From: CAZART01 sp964487555
Lineage (GTDB): Bacteria; Bacteroidota; Rhodothermia; Rhodothermales; VXPQ01
Length of the DNA stretch: 62,656 bases
Assembly: GCA_964487555.1 (NCBI GenBank)
Contig: CAZART010000014.1
Location: forward strand, 1 to 62,656
Reading direction: 5' to 3'
The notes under the pieces: model-generated
Databases searched by the model: none
Told to the model about the DNA's origin: nothing
Seen by the model: only the letters and a program-made list of their open reading frames with translations
Part shown: one piece after another, positions 51,715 through 60,403 of the stretch
Layout of the letters: each line of letters starts with the position of its first letter
Position numbering within the stretch: the first letter of the stretch is position 1
Program-made: the position numbers and the translations under genes

Positions 51715-52364
51715 GTATGCGAAATCAGGCGATTTTCAGGCATATTCCACGCCTCCGGCTACTTCTGGTTCACCAACACACACAAATAACACACAGCCGG
51801 GACATCCCATCGCACAAAGGACGACCTCGGTGATTTGGTTGTGATTTAGCTCAAGTTACGCAACCGTACGCGCAATCCTCTCCCCGGATCGAACCCGCCA
51901 TAGAATTAGGGAGAAAATTAACGCACGGTTCTGCCGATGTGAGGCGATCCGTTTTCTTCAACATGATCGCCCCGTCCCGGAGGCCGCTACACCGCGCGGA
52001 CGGTCGCATTTGGCAAAGGAGCACGCTACATCTGCCTGAATGCTGTTAATCTTATCGCATTCCGGCGAAGATTGTGGCATGGCGTGCTATACCAATCGTG
52101 AACCTCTTCCCGTGTACGCCATCGTTCAAGATCGGCATAGTGCCTACCGCGATGCATACCAAGCCTTTGGATTTCTATCCTTCTGACAAACGCGATTTAT
52201 TCCTATACTGATTTTGGGCAGTAGAATACATGTTAGGGTGCTTGCTCAGACCCGAGACCTCCTTTTGTCCTCTTCCTCATGGTGCTGCAATGGGGACGCC
52301 GTCTAAGCGCTACCCGCCCGACCACCGCATGTTGGCCATGTCCGATCCACTTCTGGTCCCGTAG
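51715..52364. other. 650-bp gap after tRNA-Ser
   Basis: No recognisable gene. The stretch is AT-richer than average, with CTGACA at 52183-52188 and TATACT at 52204-52209, spaced 15 nt, a weak promoter candidate for the DUF418 gene. Between 51900 and 52150 the sequence is unremarkable, and no fold with long stems was seen. Confidence 0.4.
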
Positions 52365-53588
52365 ATGCACCCGACGACCTCACGCGAGCGTATCCGGTCT
52401 CTCGATATCGTTCGCGGGTTCGCGCTGACCGGAGTCTTTCTGGTCAATTTCCAGTTAGTGATCCCCTGGACAGGCCTCGAGGGCACGGCGGATGGAGCTG
52501 CCGCATGGTTTCTTAAGTACATCGTCGCCGGGAAGTTCTATCGACTCTTCGCCTTCCTCTTCGGTGTCGGGTTCGCACTGCAGATGCGTCGTTTCGAGAA
52601 TCGGGGGGCACCGTTTGTACGGACCTACATACGCCGCTTACTCGTGCTGTTTCTGATCGGGATGGCGCACGGGATGCTGCTCTGGCCGAACGACATCCTG
52701 GCCCTGTTCGCGCAGCTCGGAGTATTGCTGCTACTGATTCGACGCGTGTCCGCCCGCTGGCTGATCGTCATCGGGATTGCATGTCTGTTCGCCGCACCGG
52801 CGAACTACTACGTGTCGACCGGCTTCGTCGACTTCTTCACCGTGAGAGAGCAGGTGCAGGATCCCCCGCCCCAACAGTCCATCGGCCAAGAGAATCAGGA
52901 GAGGGAGCGGGTACGATCGGAGGGCAGTTACCGTGACGTTATAGCCTGGACCACGAGATACTTCCTCGACTGGCAAACGGACCTGCATACCCGTTTGATG
53001 ATGCTAAGAGAGGAGTTTCTGATGTTCCTCCTCGGGCTGTACGCTGGTCGACGGAGGCTCTTCGAACGAGCGGCGGAACACGCGCCCTTCATACGAAGAA
53101 CGATCCTGGGGACGCTTGCGGTGGGACTGCTGGCGATTCCGATGATCGGATGGCTCAACGCCCACGCAGCACATCCGGTGTATGGCCATCTGGCGATCAC
53201 CTTCCGGCAAGTCATCATCGCGATACAGCCAGCCGCCCTGTCCCTGACCTACGGTCTCGCTGTTCTGCAGATCGTCGAGCGATTCGGTCTACATCGCCTG
53301 TTGGCGCCGATCGCGAACCTCGGGCGGATGGCGCTGACGAACTACCTGCTACTCTCGATCCTGGTAACTACCGCCTTCTACAACTATGGCCTCAGTCTGT
53401 ATGGTCGGGTGACGGTTCTCGGAGGGATTGTGATGGCGGTAGTGGCCTACGCCGGATTAGCCGCGGTGAGTTCGTGGTGGTTGAGCCGACACCGTTTTGG
53501 CCCGGCTGAATGGGTTTGGCGGTCTCTGACCTACGGCTCGCTTCAGCCCCTGAGGGTGGTCCGTTCGTCGGCTGGAGCTTCGACCTGA
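52365..53588 (+). CDS. DUF418 membrane protein
   Basis: The 407-residue protein has many membrane helices. It begins RIRSLDIVRGFALTGVFLVNF, the signature start of DUF418 proteins. Other family features are FYRLFAFLFGVGFALQMRRFE, YIRRLLVLFLIGMAHGMLLW and MALTNYLLLSILVTTAFYNYG near the end. DUF418 proteins are often annotated as predicted membrane proteins of unknown function, with some resemblance to acyltransferase or heparan-alpha-glucosaminide transferases. The start at ATG 52365 is well placed for this motif. No neighbours indicate a role. Confidence 0.9.
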   Translation: MHPTTSRERIRSLDIVRGFALTGVFLVNFQLVIPWTGLEGTADGAAAWFLKYIVAGKFYRLFAFLFGVGFALQMRRFENRGAPFVRTYIRRLLVLFLIGMAHGMLLWPNDILALFAQLGVLLLLIRRVSARWLIVIGIACLFAAPANYYVSTGFVDFFTVREQVQDPPPQQSIGQENQERERVRSEGSYRDVIAWTTRYFLDWQTDLHTRLMMLREEFLMFLLGLYAGRRRLFERAAEHAPFIRRTILGTLAVGLLAIPMIGWLNAHAAHPVYGHLAITFRQVIIAIQPAALSLTYGLAVLQIVERFGLHRLLAPIANLGRMALTNYLLLSILVTTAFYNYGLSLYGRVTVLGGIVMAVVAYAGLAAVSSWWLSRHRFGPAEWVWRSLTYGSLQPLRVVRSSAGAST

Positions 53589-53749
53589 TCAACGGCCGGG
53601 AGGCTAATACAGCCTCCAGCACAACTCCCCAAGAGCTCCCGCGGCCAAAGGACGATTGTCCTGCGGCGGCCCGGGTGCATCCCAAAACTGCTGCCATCGA
53701 TGGCATCGCAAGCACCCTAACATGCGTTTGCTGTTGTCTTCACCACGCA

Positions 53750-54190
53750 TCAAATGAGTAGCTCGTTCTCCGAACGCCGCCTGGTAGTCCTTATACGTTT
53801 TCTCCGATAGTTTCGACGATGGTAAGAAGTCCTTATCACCGCGATCGGAGGCATGGCCGACGGAAACGCCCATATTCACAAGGTCATCTATTCCACCGTA
53901 ATGATCCTCATGGTAGTGCGTAGCAACGAATTGATCGATATCCGAGACGCCCGCTTCCTCCATCACGATGAGAATCCTCGATCCGTGTCCATTCTTGCCG
54001 CTGTCGACGAGAAGCGTATTTGAAGCTTCGGAGCAGGTCGATGGTGTCCGCCGTAGCAAACATGATCTGAGTACAGGACCCGGAAGGATCGGCCAAATCA
54101 CACACGCCCGGCAAGAAACAGAAAAAGGCGCCGTGAACGGGGCCATCAAACGCAACATAGGATGAGAAACCAGCCATCGCGTACTGATGG
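53750..54190 (-). pseudogene. fragment of MBL-fold metallohydrolase
   Basis: A minus-strand frame reads SNTLLVDSGKNGHGSRIL, then VSDIDQFVATHYHEDHYGG, which is the metal motif HxHxDH of MBL-fold hydrolases (ComEC/Rec2-type). It continues SVGHASDRGDKDFLPSSK and KTYKDYQAAFGERATHLMRGE. A few residues later, near 53730, the homologous part ends in unrelated sequence. The N-terminal strand is in another frame (ADTIDLLRS), so there is a frameshift near 54030. The C-terminal half, with the other metal ligands, is missing. I infer a truncated pseudogene beside the T9SS protease. Confidence 0.65.
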
Positions 54191-54193
54191 CGG

Positions 54194-55597
54194 CTATCGA
54201 CCGGAAGCGACGAGCGATTTCATAACGTGGAAGGTCTCGCCCCGGATGCGCACGAAATAGACGCCGGACGCCCAAGAGCTCACGTTGAGACTGATCTCAT
54301 TAGCGCCTGAATGGACCTGTTGTTGCCGGCTCGCCACGCGCCGACCGGACGCGTCGAATGCTTCCACGACCACCGGCTGCGGCATGGTCAAGTGAATCAG
54401 AGCCGTCGCCGCACCGGCAGAGGGATTGGGATAAAATTCCGATACCTGTTCCGGCACGTCGGGCGGCAAGGCGTCCGGCAGGTCGGTGGACGATGCGAGG
54501 AGCGCGATGCATCCGTCCCCCATCTCCCATCCGAAATCCTCGAAGATGGCGCAGGTTATCAGGCCCGGATTGTGAATCGCCTCCCCCCTCGCCAAAAAGG
54601 GCGTCATCAGCGCATCCGGATCGGCCGATTTGCCCGGGGGCGTAGCAAACCGCGATTCGTCGAGATGAGAAAGGCTCGACCCGGCGTCAAAGTTGGTCGG
54701 GGCAAACAGATCGATGGGCACGCCGTCGTTGATCGGCGTTGAAAAGTCGCCATCGAAAAACACGGCTCCGCTCGTTAGCACGGCGGCAAGCTCCGTTGAC
54801 GGGTTCGGATAGACCGACTCGACGAGCAGCGAAACTTCGTTGTCGTCCTCCGTGAAGAGGTCGAATATGAGCGGAAAGACGTCCCCGCCGCGTTCCGCGG
54901 CGATCCCCCAACAGCCCCAGCCAGCACCGACGTCAGGGCATTCATCTCTGTTGGACGGATCGCCGTCGTCCACGTCAAACGATCCGCTGAACCCCAGACC
55001 ATGTCCGAGCTCGTGGAGGATGACGGTGACGAAGTCGTACTTGTCGGAGGGCACTTGCCCGTCGATTCCGAAATACCAGCTCGGAAAATCGCTGTTAAAG
55101 CTGGCGAAGATGTCCGGCCGAGTCGGCGAGAGGTCGTCTCTCGCGATCGAATTGGCCAGCGACGCCGGATGCCAGACATTTCTGAAATCCACACCCGGAA
55201 AATTGCCGACGAGAAGCGGGCCGGCAGATCCCAGCGTTCCTTCGTCCAGCGCCTTCCATTCGGCTTCGACGACGATCGGCTCCGAAGAATTCAGATAACG
55301 TCCCCACACGTCGGTCGCGTAACTGAAGGCCTCCCGGGCTGCTTCCGGGAAGGTTTCGCTGAAGCGGACGTCAAACGTGGCTGCCAGAGGATCGCGCTGC
55401 TTTTCTCCATCCACAGGATGAGGCGGAATGTACGTGACGGCGACGTAGTCCGCGGCCTGGAGGGAAGAGAAGGGAACTCGCGCACCCGTTCTGATCTGCG
55501 CAAACGCAGGCGTCTGAAGGATGATGAGCAGGAGAAGTATAAGGCGGTTCCGCCATTCGAAGTAAGGAGCGCACGTCATCCAGCAACGATCGTCCAT
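54194..55597 (-). CDS. secreted metalloprotease with T9SS sorting domain
   Basis: From ATG 55597 (AGGA before it) the protein has 467 residues; a start at 55666 would add 23. It has a hydrophobic signal (LILLLLIILQTPAFAQ). The catalytic zinc motif VTVILHELGHGLGFSGS is at about residues 190-206. The last about 80 residues (SEFYPNPSAGAATALIHL to YFVRI) are a type IX secretion C-terminal domain. This directs the protein through the Por/T9SS system to the cell surface, a mark of Bacteroidota and relatives. The substrate is unknown. A small Asp/Glu-rich segment with Cys near 235-250 may bind calcium. Confidence 0.9.
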   Translation of the reverse strand: MDDRCWMTCAPYFEWRNRLILLLLIILQTPAFAQIRTGARVPFSSLQAADYVAVTYIPPHPVDGEKQRDPLAATFDVRFSETFPEAAREAFSYATDVWGRYLNSSEPIVVEAEWKALDEGTLGSAGPLLVGNFPGVDFRNVWHPASLANSIARDDLSPTRPDIFASFNSDFPSWYFGIDGQVPSDKYDFVTVILHELGHGLGFSGSFDVDDGDPSNRDECPDVGAGWGCWGIAAERGGDVFPLIFDLFTEDDNEVSLLVESVYPNPSTELAAVLTSGAVFFDGDFSTPINDGVPIDLFAPTNFDAGSSLSHLDESRFATPPGKSADPDALMTPFLARGEAIHNPGLITCAIFEDFGWEMGDGCIALLASSTDLPDALPPDVPEQVSEFYPNPSAGAATALIHLTMPQPVVVEAFDASGRRVASRQQQVHSGANEISLNVSSWASGVYFVRIRGETFHVMKSLVASGR

Positions 55598-55763
55598 CTT
55601 TCCTGAAGCATTGAGATGATGGCGTGGATACGTCTCCTCACCTCTGATACACCGCCGCCATGACATAAAGACTCGGGGCGCTCGCCGACTTTACGGAAGG
55701 ATTACAGTCCGCCTTTGCCACAGTCGCGACCGGTAGCCAAAAGCGGCCGTCGGAGCACTTCTG

Positions 55764-55958
55764 ATGAAAAATCGAGGTGTGCCGCGGCGGTACGCCGGAG
55801 CCATACTGGTCGTTGCGATCGCCGTGAATGCACTGATGGCATGGACGGCGAACCTCGGCGGCCAGATCAGTCATCCGGAGATCCGATCGGGAGACGAAAC
55901 GATCGAGACCGTCGACGTCTATCGAACCGAGGATTCGGACGAACATCCGAACGACTGA
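55764..55958 (+). CDS. small membrane protein
   Basis: The 64-residue protein has one membrane segment (AGAILVVAIAVNALMAWTA, about 11-29). It then has NLGGQISHPEIRSGDE and an acidic end. The LGGxIxHxEIR pattern is common in small Bacteroidota membrane proteins and in the C termini of larger haem or DUF2231-like membrane proteins. GGAG lies 9 nt before the ATG. It may be intact or the surviving end of a larger gene. The next gene on this strand is far away. Confidence 0.5.
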   Translation: MKNRGVPRRYAGAILVVAIAVNALMAWTANLGGQISHPEIRSGDETIETVDVYRTEDSDEHPND

Positions 55959-56030
55959 GCCCGGTTGCGTCGCAGCTGATTCTATATCGCCTGCTTCACG
56001 AGCACGCGCGGTGCGCCTCCGAAGCAGAGC

Positions 56031-56837
56031 TTACGCCGGAGTGGTTTGCGCGGCCACCTCGCGGCGGTCTTTCAGCCACATCTCGATGAGCAGCGCGATG
56101 GGGCCGACGATGAAGAGGGCGTAGAACGGAGCGTGCACGATCTCGCCGAGACGCATAAGGAATTCCACGAATGCGACAGTGAACGCTACTGCGGCCTGAC
56201 CCGTCTTCGACGCGACGGTCGTCTTCGGGTCCGTAATCATGAAGAAGACGAACAGCTGGTACATCGGGCCCGTGATCGGAGCCACTTCGGCCATGAAGCT
56301 GTCTCCCGTAAACCACGTCCGCAAAAATGCGAAGAGGAGAAAACCGGCCACGTACGTCGCACAGATGTGGAAGCGCTTGAGGCGCCAGATGATGATGGAC
56401 CCAAGAATCCAGATCACCAGCATGGGCCACAGATTGTTGCCCCACTGGATGCTCAGGTGAGCGACCGCGTACGGCGCCAGAAAGAGCATCGCACAGATGC
56501 CGAAATTCGACGGATTGAAGATGTGGCGACCGCGGACTCGAAGCACGTACTTCGAGGCTATCGATATCATCCCGCAGAGAGCAAAGGGCCAGTAAAGAGG
56601 GGATCGGATGAGGATCCCCACACTGATGCCCGTGATGTAGGCACTCGCCAGGTGCGGCCAGAATCCGCGCAGCAGCCGGGACAGCACGATCTCGAGGACG
56701 ACGGCCGCTCCGATCGCAAGCAGCGTCTTCTCATAGCTTTCGAGGATTCCGAACGAGAGATGTCCCCCGAGGAGGATGGCGGTAATAAAAAGCGGAGCCG
56801 TATACCGCCGATCGTAACGAAGGCCCCATTCACGCAT
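56031..56837 (-). CDS. RnfD/NqrB-like membrane protein
   Basis: The 268-residue protein starts at ATG 56837, overlapping the stop of the CRTAC1 gene by 8 nt. A longer in-frame start at 57221 lies inside that gene and is rejected. It has about eight hydrophobic helices: TAPLFITAILLGGHLSFGIL, AYITGISVGILIRSP, IFNPSNFGICAMLFLAP and YQLFVFFMITDPKTTVASK. The last, with its T-S/T context, is like the flavin site region of NqrB/RnfD (D-P-x-T/S-T). NqrB and RnfD are parts of electron-transfer ion pumps, but no other subunits are here. Its job with the CRTAC1 partner is unknown. Confidence 0.8.
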   Translation of the reverse strand: MREWGLRYDRRYTAPLFITAILLGGHLSFGILESYEKTLLAIGAAVVLEIVLSRLLRGFWPHLASAYITGISVGILIRSPLYWPFALCGMISIASKYVLRVRGRHIFNPSNFGICAMLFLAPYAVAHLSIQWGNNLWPMLVIWILGSIIIWRLKRFHICATYVAGFLLFAFLRTWFTGDSFMAEVAPITGPMYQLFVFFMITDPKTTVASKTGQAAVAFTVAFVEFLMRLGEIVHAPFYALFIVGPIALLIEMWLKDRREVAAQTTPA

Positions 56838-58629
56838 CTTCCCGGACCTCGTGCAGCTGATTAACCTCGGGTGCTTCGATGACCTGATCCCGTCCGGACG
56901 GCCAGCGAACGACGACGCGGTCGACCTCGGCATCCGAACCCAGTCCGAAATGGAGGCGCCGCTCGTTCTGGGCACTGAACCCGCTACCGCCGGATACCTG
57001 CTGAATTTGTCGCTGTCCGTTCCAGTGGACCTCCACACTCGCGCCGATAGCACTTCGATTGCTCGACGTGCCTTCCAGATCGAAGCTGATCCAGTGATTC
57101 GTCGGTGAAGGCGTGTTCTTGTAGACCAGGAGCGGCCCACGCTGATGCGCAATGATGACGTCGAGAGCTCCCCGATTCCAGAGGTCGGCGAGAGCGACGG
57201 CGCGGCCGTCGTACGTCTCATTCACGCCGACCGCCTGCGCAACCTGCTGAAATCGCCAGGACCCGGTATTCAACCACAATCGCTTGAGCTGATATCCCGA
57301 CAGACTGCGGCCCTCCATCGCCGGCCAGTGGCGAGCATCGGAAATGATGCCCTTGTGGCCACCGGCCACCTTCGAGAAATCATACCAGTAGCTCTCTGTC
57401 CGATTATCGGAGACGTAGCCGTTCGTCAAGAAGAGATCCAGCAATCCGTCATTGTTGAGATCACCGAACTGTGCGCCGTAGCTCCAGCCGCCGTTGTCAA
57501 TTTTCAGCGTACTGGCCATGTTCGTGTACCGCACGTCGCTGCCGGACGTGCCGGGCTCGGGCACCCAGAGATTGTTGCCCTGCACCAGGACGCCGGGCTC
57601 GGAGATGTTCGTTACGTAGACGGAATATCGGCCCTGGTTCATCACGTCCCCGAAGGCCACGTTCATCCCGCTCTTGGGAGAAAAGCCGATCTGCGTCTTC
57701 TCGCCCACCGGGACGAAGCGCTCGCCGTCCTCATTGAAATAAACCTCGTCGACGCCGTAGTCGTTGGCTACAAAGAGATCCGGATAACCCGTTCCGCGCA
57801 GATCGGCCGCCGACACGGCCATCATCCAGCGGTGGCTGTCGGTGCCGATCGCCTTCGCCGTGACGTCTTCAAACGTGCCGTCACCATGTCCGCGGAAGAG
57901 ATATTTGCGTCCGCCGTTCTGCGCATATTCGAAGCTCTCCGGCATGATGCGCGTGTGCGGCAGATTCCACAGATCGAGCTCTTCGGGATAATATCCGCCG
58001 AAGAAGAGGTCCAGGTTGCCGTCGCGATTGTAGTCGAGCCAGACCGCCGCATTGACATTCGCCCACTCCGGAAATCCCCCCTCGTCGGTCACGCGCGAGA
58101 AGGCGCGGCCCCCGTCGTTATGGAAGAGCTCCACACGGCCCCACTTGCACAGAAAGAGGTCCTCATAGCCGTCGTTGTCGAAATCGCCCCACACCGACGC
58201 CATCGAAACACCCGTCCCCTCGCGGTTGACGTCGGCGACACCGAGCTCGGCGGCCACGTCTTCAAAGGTGCCGTCCCCGCGGTTGCGGTAGAGAGCGTTG
58301 TGAGAACCGATGCCGCTGTTGGTTACGTACAGATCCTGCCAGCCGTCGCCATCGATGTCCACCACCGAAACCGCGGCCCCCATCGAAGCAACCTGCGGCA
58401 TAATGTGTTCGAGCTTTTCGTCGAACACCGGCGCTTCGTGGCGAAATTCGATGCCGACGTCGGAGGCAACCTCCGTCAGGAAGAGACCGTGCCGCTCGAT
58501 CGCACCACGTTCGTCGAGGCCGTCGGCGGCTCCGGCCGTGTCCGCCTCCACGTACCGGTTGATCACGGGGAATGCCAGCAGTCCGACAAAGAAGACCGCC
58601 GCGCCTATTCGGGCCGCTCTACTTCCCAT
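56830..58629 (-). CDS. CRTAC1 (FG-GAP/ASPIC-UnbV) protein
   Basis: The 599-residue protein has an N-terminal anchor (AARIGAAVFFVGLLAFPVI). It has several Ca-binding FG-GAP repeats: DIDGDGWQDLYVTN, DFDNDGYEDLFLCKWG, DYNRDGNLDLFFGGYY and DLNNDGLLDLFLTNGY. Near the end, GASVEVHWNGQRQIQQVSGGSGFSAQNERRLHFGLG is split by family as an ASPIC/UnbV domain (cited only in pieces: VSGGSGFSAQNERRLHFGLG). It is a periplasmic beta-propeller. The RnfD-like gene starts inside its stop, so they are coupled. Their shared function is unknown. Confidence 0.9.
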   Translation of the reverse strand: MGSRAARIGAAVFFVGLLAFPVINRYVEADTAGAADGLDERGAIERHGLFLTEVASDVGIEFRHEAPVFDEKLEHIMPQVASMGAAVSVVDIDGDGWQDLYVTNSGIGSHNALYRNRGDGTFEDVAAELGVADVNREGTGVSMASVWGDFDNDGYEDLFLCKWGRVELFHNDGGRAFSRVTDEGGFPEWANVNAAVWLDYNRDGNLDLFFGGYYPEELDLWNLPHTRIMPESFEYAQNGGRKYLFRGHGDGTFEDVTAKAIGTDSHRWMMAVSAADLRGTGYPDLFVANDYGVDEVYFNEDGERFVPVGEKTQIGFSPKSGMNVAFGDVMNQGRYSVYVTNISEPGVLVQGNNLWVPEPGTSGSDVRYTNMASTLKIDNGGWSYGAQFGDLNNDGLLDLFLTNGYVSDNRTESYWYDFSKVAGGHKGIISDARHWPAMEGRSLSGYQLKRLWLNTGSWRFQQVAQAVGVNETYDGRAVALADLWNRGALDVIIAHQRGPLLVYKNTPSPTNHWISFDLEGTSSNRSAIGASVEVHWNGQRQIQQVSGGSGFSAQNERRLHFGLGSDAEVDRVVVRWPSGRDQVIEAPEVNQLHEVREDA

Positions 58630-58774
58630 CTCTCAGAGAGATCTGTGTTTACGATATGCATCCGCCGGGCGCCGCGAGGCGCCGCGCAACTTCTGGATAC
58701 GGAAACGTAGACGGGATGTTGCCGGGCAGGACACGATAATCGGAGACAATCGGCCTCCGGAGATGCGGCATGGA

Positions 58775-59335
58775 CTATTCTTCCGCGGAGCGAACAGCCT
58801 GAATGTCGAGGTGGATTTCCACGTCGTCGCCTACGAGGAAACCGCCGGCTTCCAGTGCAGCGTTCCAGTTGACGCCGAAATCCTTCCGGTTGACGGTCGT
58901 ACCGGCTTCGAAGCCGACTCGCGTCCCTCCCCATGGATCCTTGCCTTCGCCGAGGTACGTTCCGCTTAGCTCGACGCGCTTCGTCACCCCGCGAATACTC
59001 AGGTCCCCTTCGACCGTAAACTGCCGTCCACTGACCTTCGTGACGCGGGTGCTGTCGAACGTGATCTCCGGGTGGTTCTTGATGTCGAGAAAATCGTTGG
59101 ACCGCAGGTGCTCGTCACGCTTCGGCTCGTCGGTCGTTATCGACCTGGCGTCGATTTCAACGTGCGCCTTCATACTTGCCGGATCCGCCGGATTCCCCGT
59201 CAGCGTGCCCTCGAACTTCTCGAATCGGCCCCGAACCTTAGAAAATCCCATGTGCCGAACGACGAAGCCGACTTCTGAGTGGGCCGGATCGATCGTGTAG
59301 GTGGCAACCTTCTCGATGACGTTGGTTTCTGCCAT
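58775..59335 (-). CDS. YceI-family protein
   Basis: The 186-residue protein has the YceI lipocalin-like beta-barrel pattern. It has YTIDPAHSEVGFVVRHMGFSK (about 13-33), FEKFEGTLT, ARSITTDEPKRDEHLRSNDF, HPEITFDST, GDLSIRGVTKRVEL, and NRKDFGVNWN near the end. Members bind polyisoprenoids and are usually periplasmic. Here no signal peptide is present, so it is probably cytosolic. It is preceded by a 12-bp perfect palindrome (59409-59420), 74 nt before the start. It is monocistronic as far as seen. Confidence 0.93.
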   Translation of the reverse strand: MAETNVIEKVATYTIDPAHSEVGFVVRHMGFSKVRGRFEKFEGTLTGNPADPASMKAHVEIDARSITTDEPKRDEHLRSNDFLDIKNHPEITFDSTRVTKVSGRQFTVEGDLSIRGVTKRVELSGTYLGEGKDPWGGTRVGFEAGTTVNRKDFGVNWNAALEAGGFLVGDDVEIHLDIQAVRSAEE

Positions 59336-59408
59336 GACTGTTTTTCTCGTGTTTAGTGCTCGCGAATTCGTACGTGCGCCGGTAGACCCGGCGCCCGCAG
59401 TTATTTAC

Positions 59409-59420
59409 TTGTTGCAACAA
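59409..59420. promoter_or_regulatory. palindromic operator candidate upstream of yceI-like gene
   Basis: TTGTTGCAACAA is a perfect 12-bp palindrome 74 bp upstream of the YceI start. Its GTTGCAAC core resembles the sites of MarR-type repressors, a resemblance only. No regulator gene lies in this window next to it. Confidence 0.45.
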
Positions 59421-59564
59421 CTTGTGTTTCAACGCACATATTCCGAGGCTGTAATGTTTACCCGAGTGCTTCTACTTCCCCGTCGTTTCGTTTGAGGAAC
59501 GCAGGGCCGAAACGTACTTTCTGAGCTTCCTCGAGATGAATGAAAGACGGCGCGGACGTCAGAT

Positions 59565-60392
59565 ATGGATCGACCAGAGAAAGCGGTTTGGTGGGGCACC
59601 TTCCAATTCGAAGAAGACGAGGCGGCCTGCTGGCGAGTCGGACCCTCAACGCTCTGGATTCACCGGTCGGCGCGATCGTGGAGGATTATCCACTCTTCGA
59701 CCAATGATGCGCTCGACGAATCGGCCTTCGTGGACCCGCCGACCCCCGTCCAACGGACGGTGCTGAAGCCGGAGGATCCGCCGTCGGGCGCGACGGTGCT
59801 GCGCTATAGTTTTCAAAAAACGGCGGACCGTCAGATCGTGCTTACTCCGGTCCTCGCGGATCGCTCGGTCGTGATCCGTCCCGACGCTCCGCTCTACGTT
59901 CTCGCCGGCGAAGAGATCACGATTTACGCGAGTACGCCGGTGTGGATACGAATCGAAGCCGGATCGCCTGCGCGCCTCTTGACGGAGATTCCCTCCCACC
60001 GGCCTTCGGATACCTGGTTCGGCCCCGATACCATGGAGGGCGAACTGTGTTACGCGATGAGAACGGCCGGTCGCCTTCGGCTGACGAGTCTTCCGTTTCG
60101 ATTGCACCGGGCCATCACACCCATTCACGTGCACAATCACGCCTCGGATGCCCTCTATCTCGATCGCGTACAGGTCCCCGTGCAGTACCTCTCCCTCTAC
60201 CGCGGCGAAAACAATTTCTTATGGACGCCCTCGGTGGATCTCGACCGAGAGAGCGCCGGCGACCTGGCCGCGGTCCGGCTCGCCCACAAGCCTCCTTCCG
60301 AGGCCGGAGCATCGACCTTGTTGTCGAACGCGCGCCATGAAGTGCGCTCCAGCATCATCATCCGCACATTTAGTTCCATCTTCAGCCGATAA
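59565..60392 (+). CDS. DUF432 protein, MscS partner
   Basis: The 275-residue protein matches the DUF432 family. It begins WWGTFQFEEDEAACWRVGP and has VLTPVLADRSVVIRPDAPLYV, a segment YASTPVWIRIEAG, DTWFGPDTMEGELCYAM and VHNHASDALYLDRVQVPVQYLSLY (in parts). It is soluble, beta-rich and has no signal peptide. DUF432 genes often lie next to MscS channels in bacteria and archaea, as here: the MscS gene starts 11 nt downstream. A role in regulating the channel is inferred from this pairing, not shown. Confidence 0.85.
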   Translation: MDRPEKAVWWGTFQFEEDEAACWRVGPSTLWIHRSARSWRIIHSSTNDALDESAFVDPPTPVQRTVLKPEDPPSGATVLRYSFQKTADRQIVLTPVLADRSVVIRPDAPLYVLAGEEITIYASTPVWIRIEAGSPARLLTEIPSHRPSDTWFGPDTMEGELCYAMRTAGRLRLTSLPFRLHRAITPIHVHNHASDALYLDRVQVPVQYLSLYRGENNFLWTPSVDLDRESAGDLAAVRLAHKPPSEAGASTLLSNARHEVRSSIIIRTFSSIFSR

Positions 60393-60403
60393 GACCGAAC
60401 GTT

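Noticed and set aside
56838..57221. Longer N terminus for the RnfD-like gene
   Set aside because: It would lie inside the CRTAC1 gene in another frame and is Arg/Ser-rich without membrane segments.
57145..58710. 521-codon forward open frame
   Set aside because: It lies antisense to the CRTAC1 gene, lacks any domain pattern and is explained by the GC-rich codon structure of that gene.
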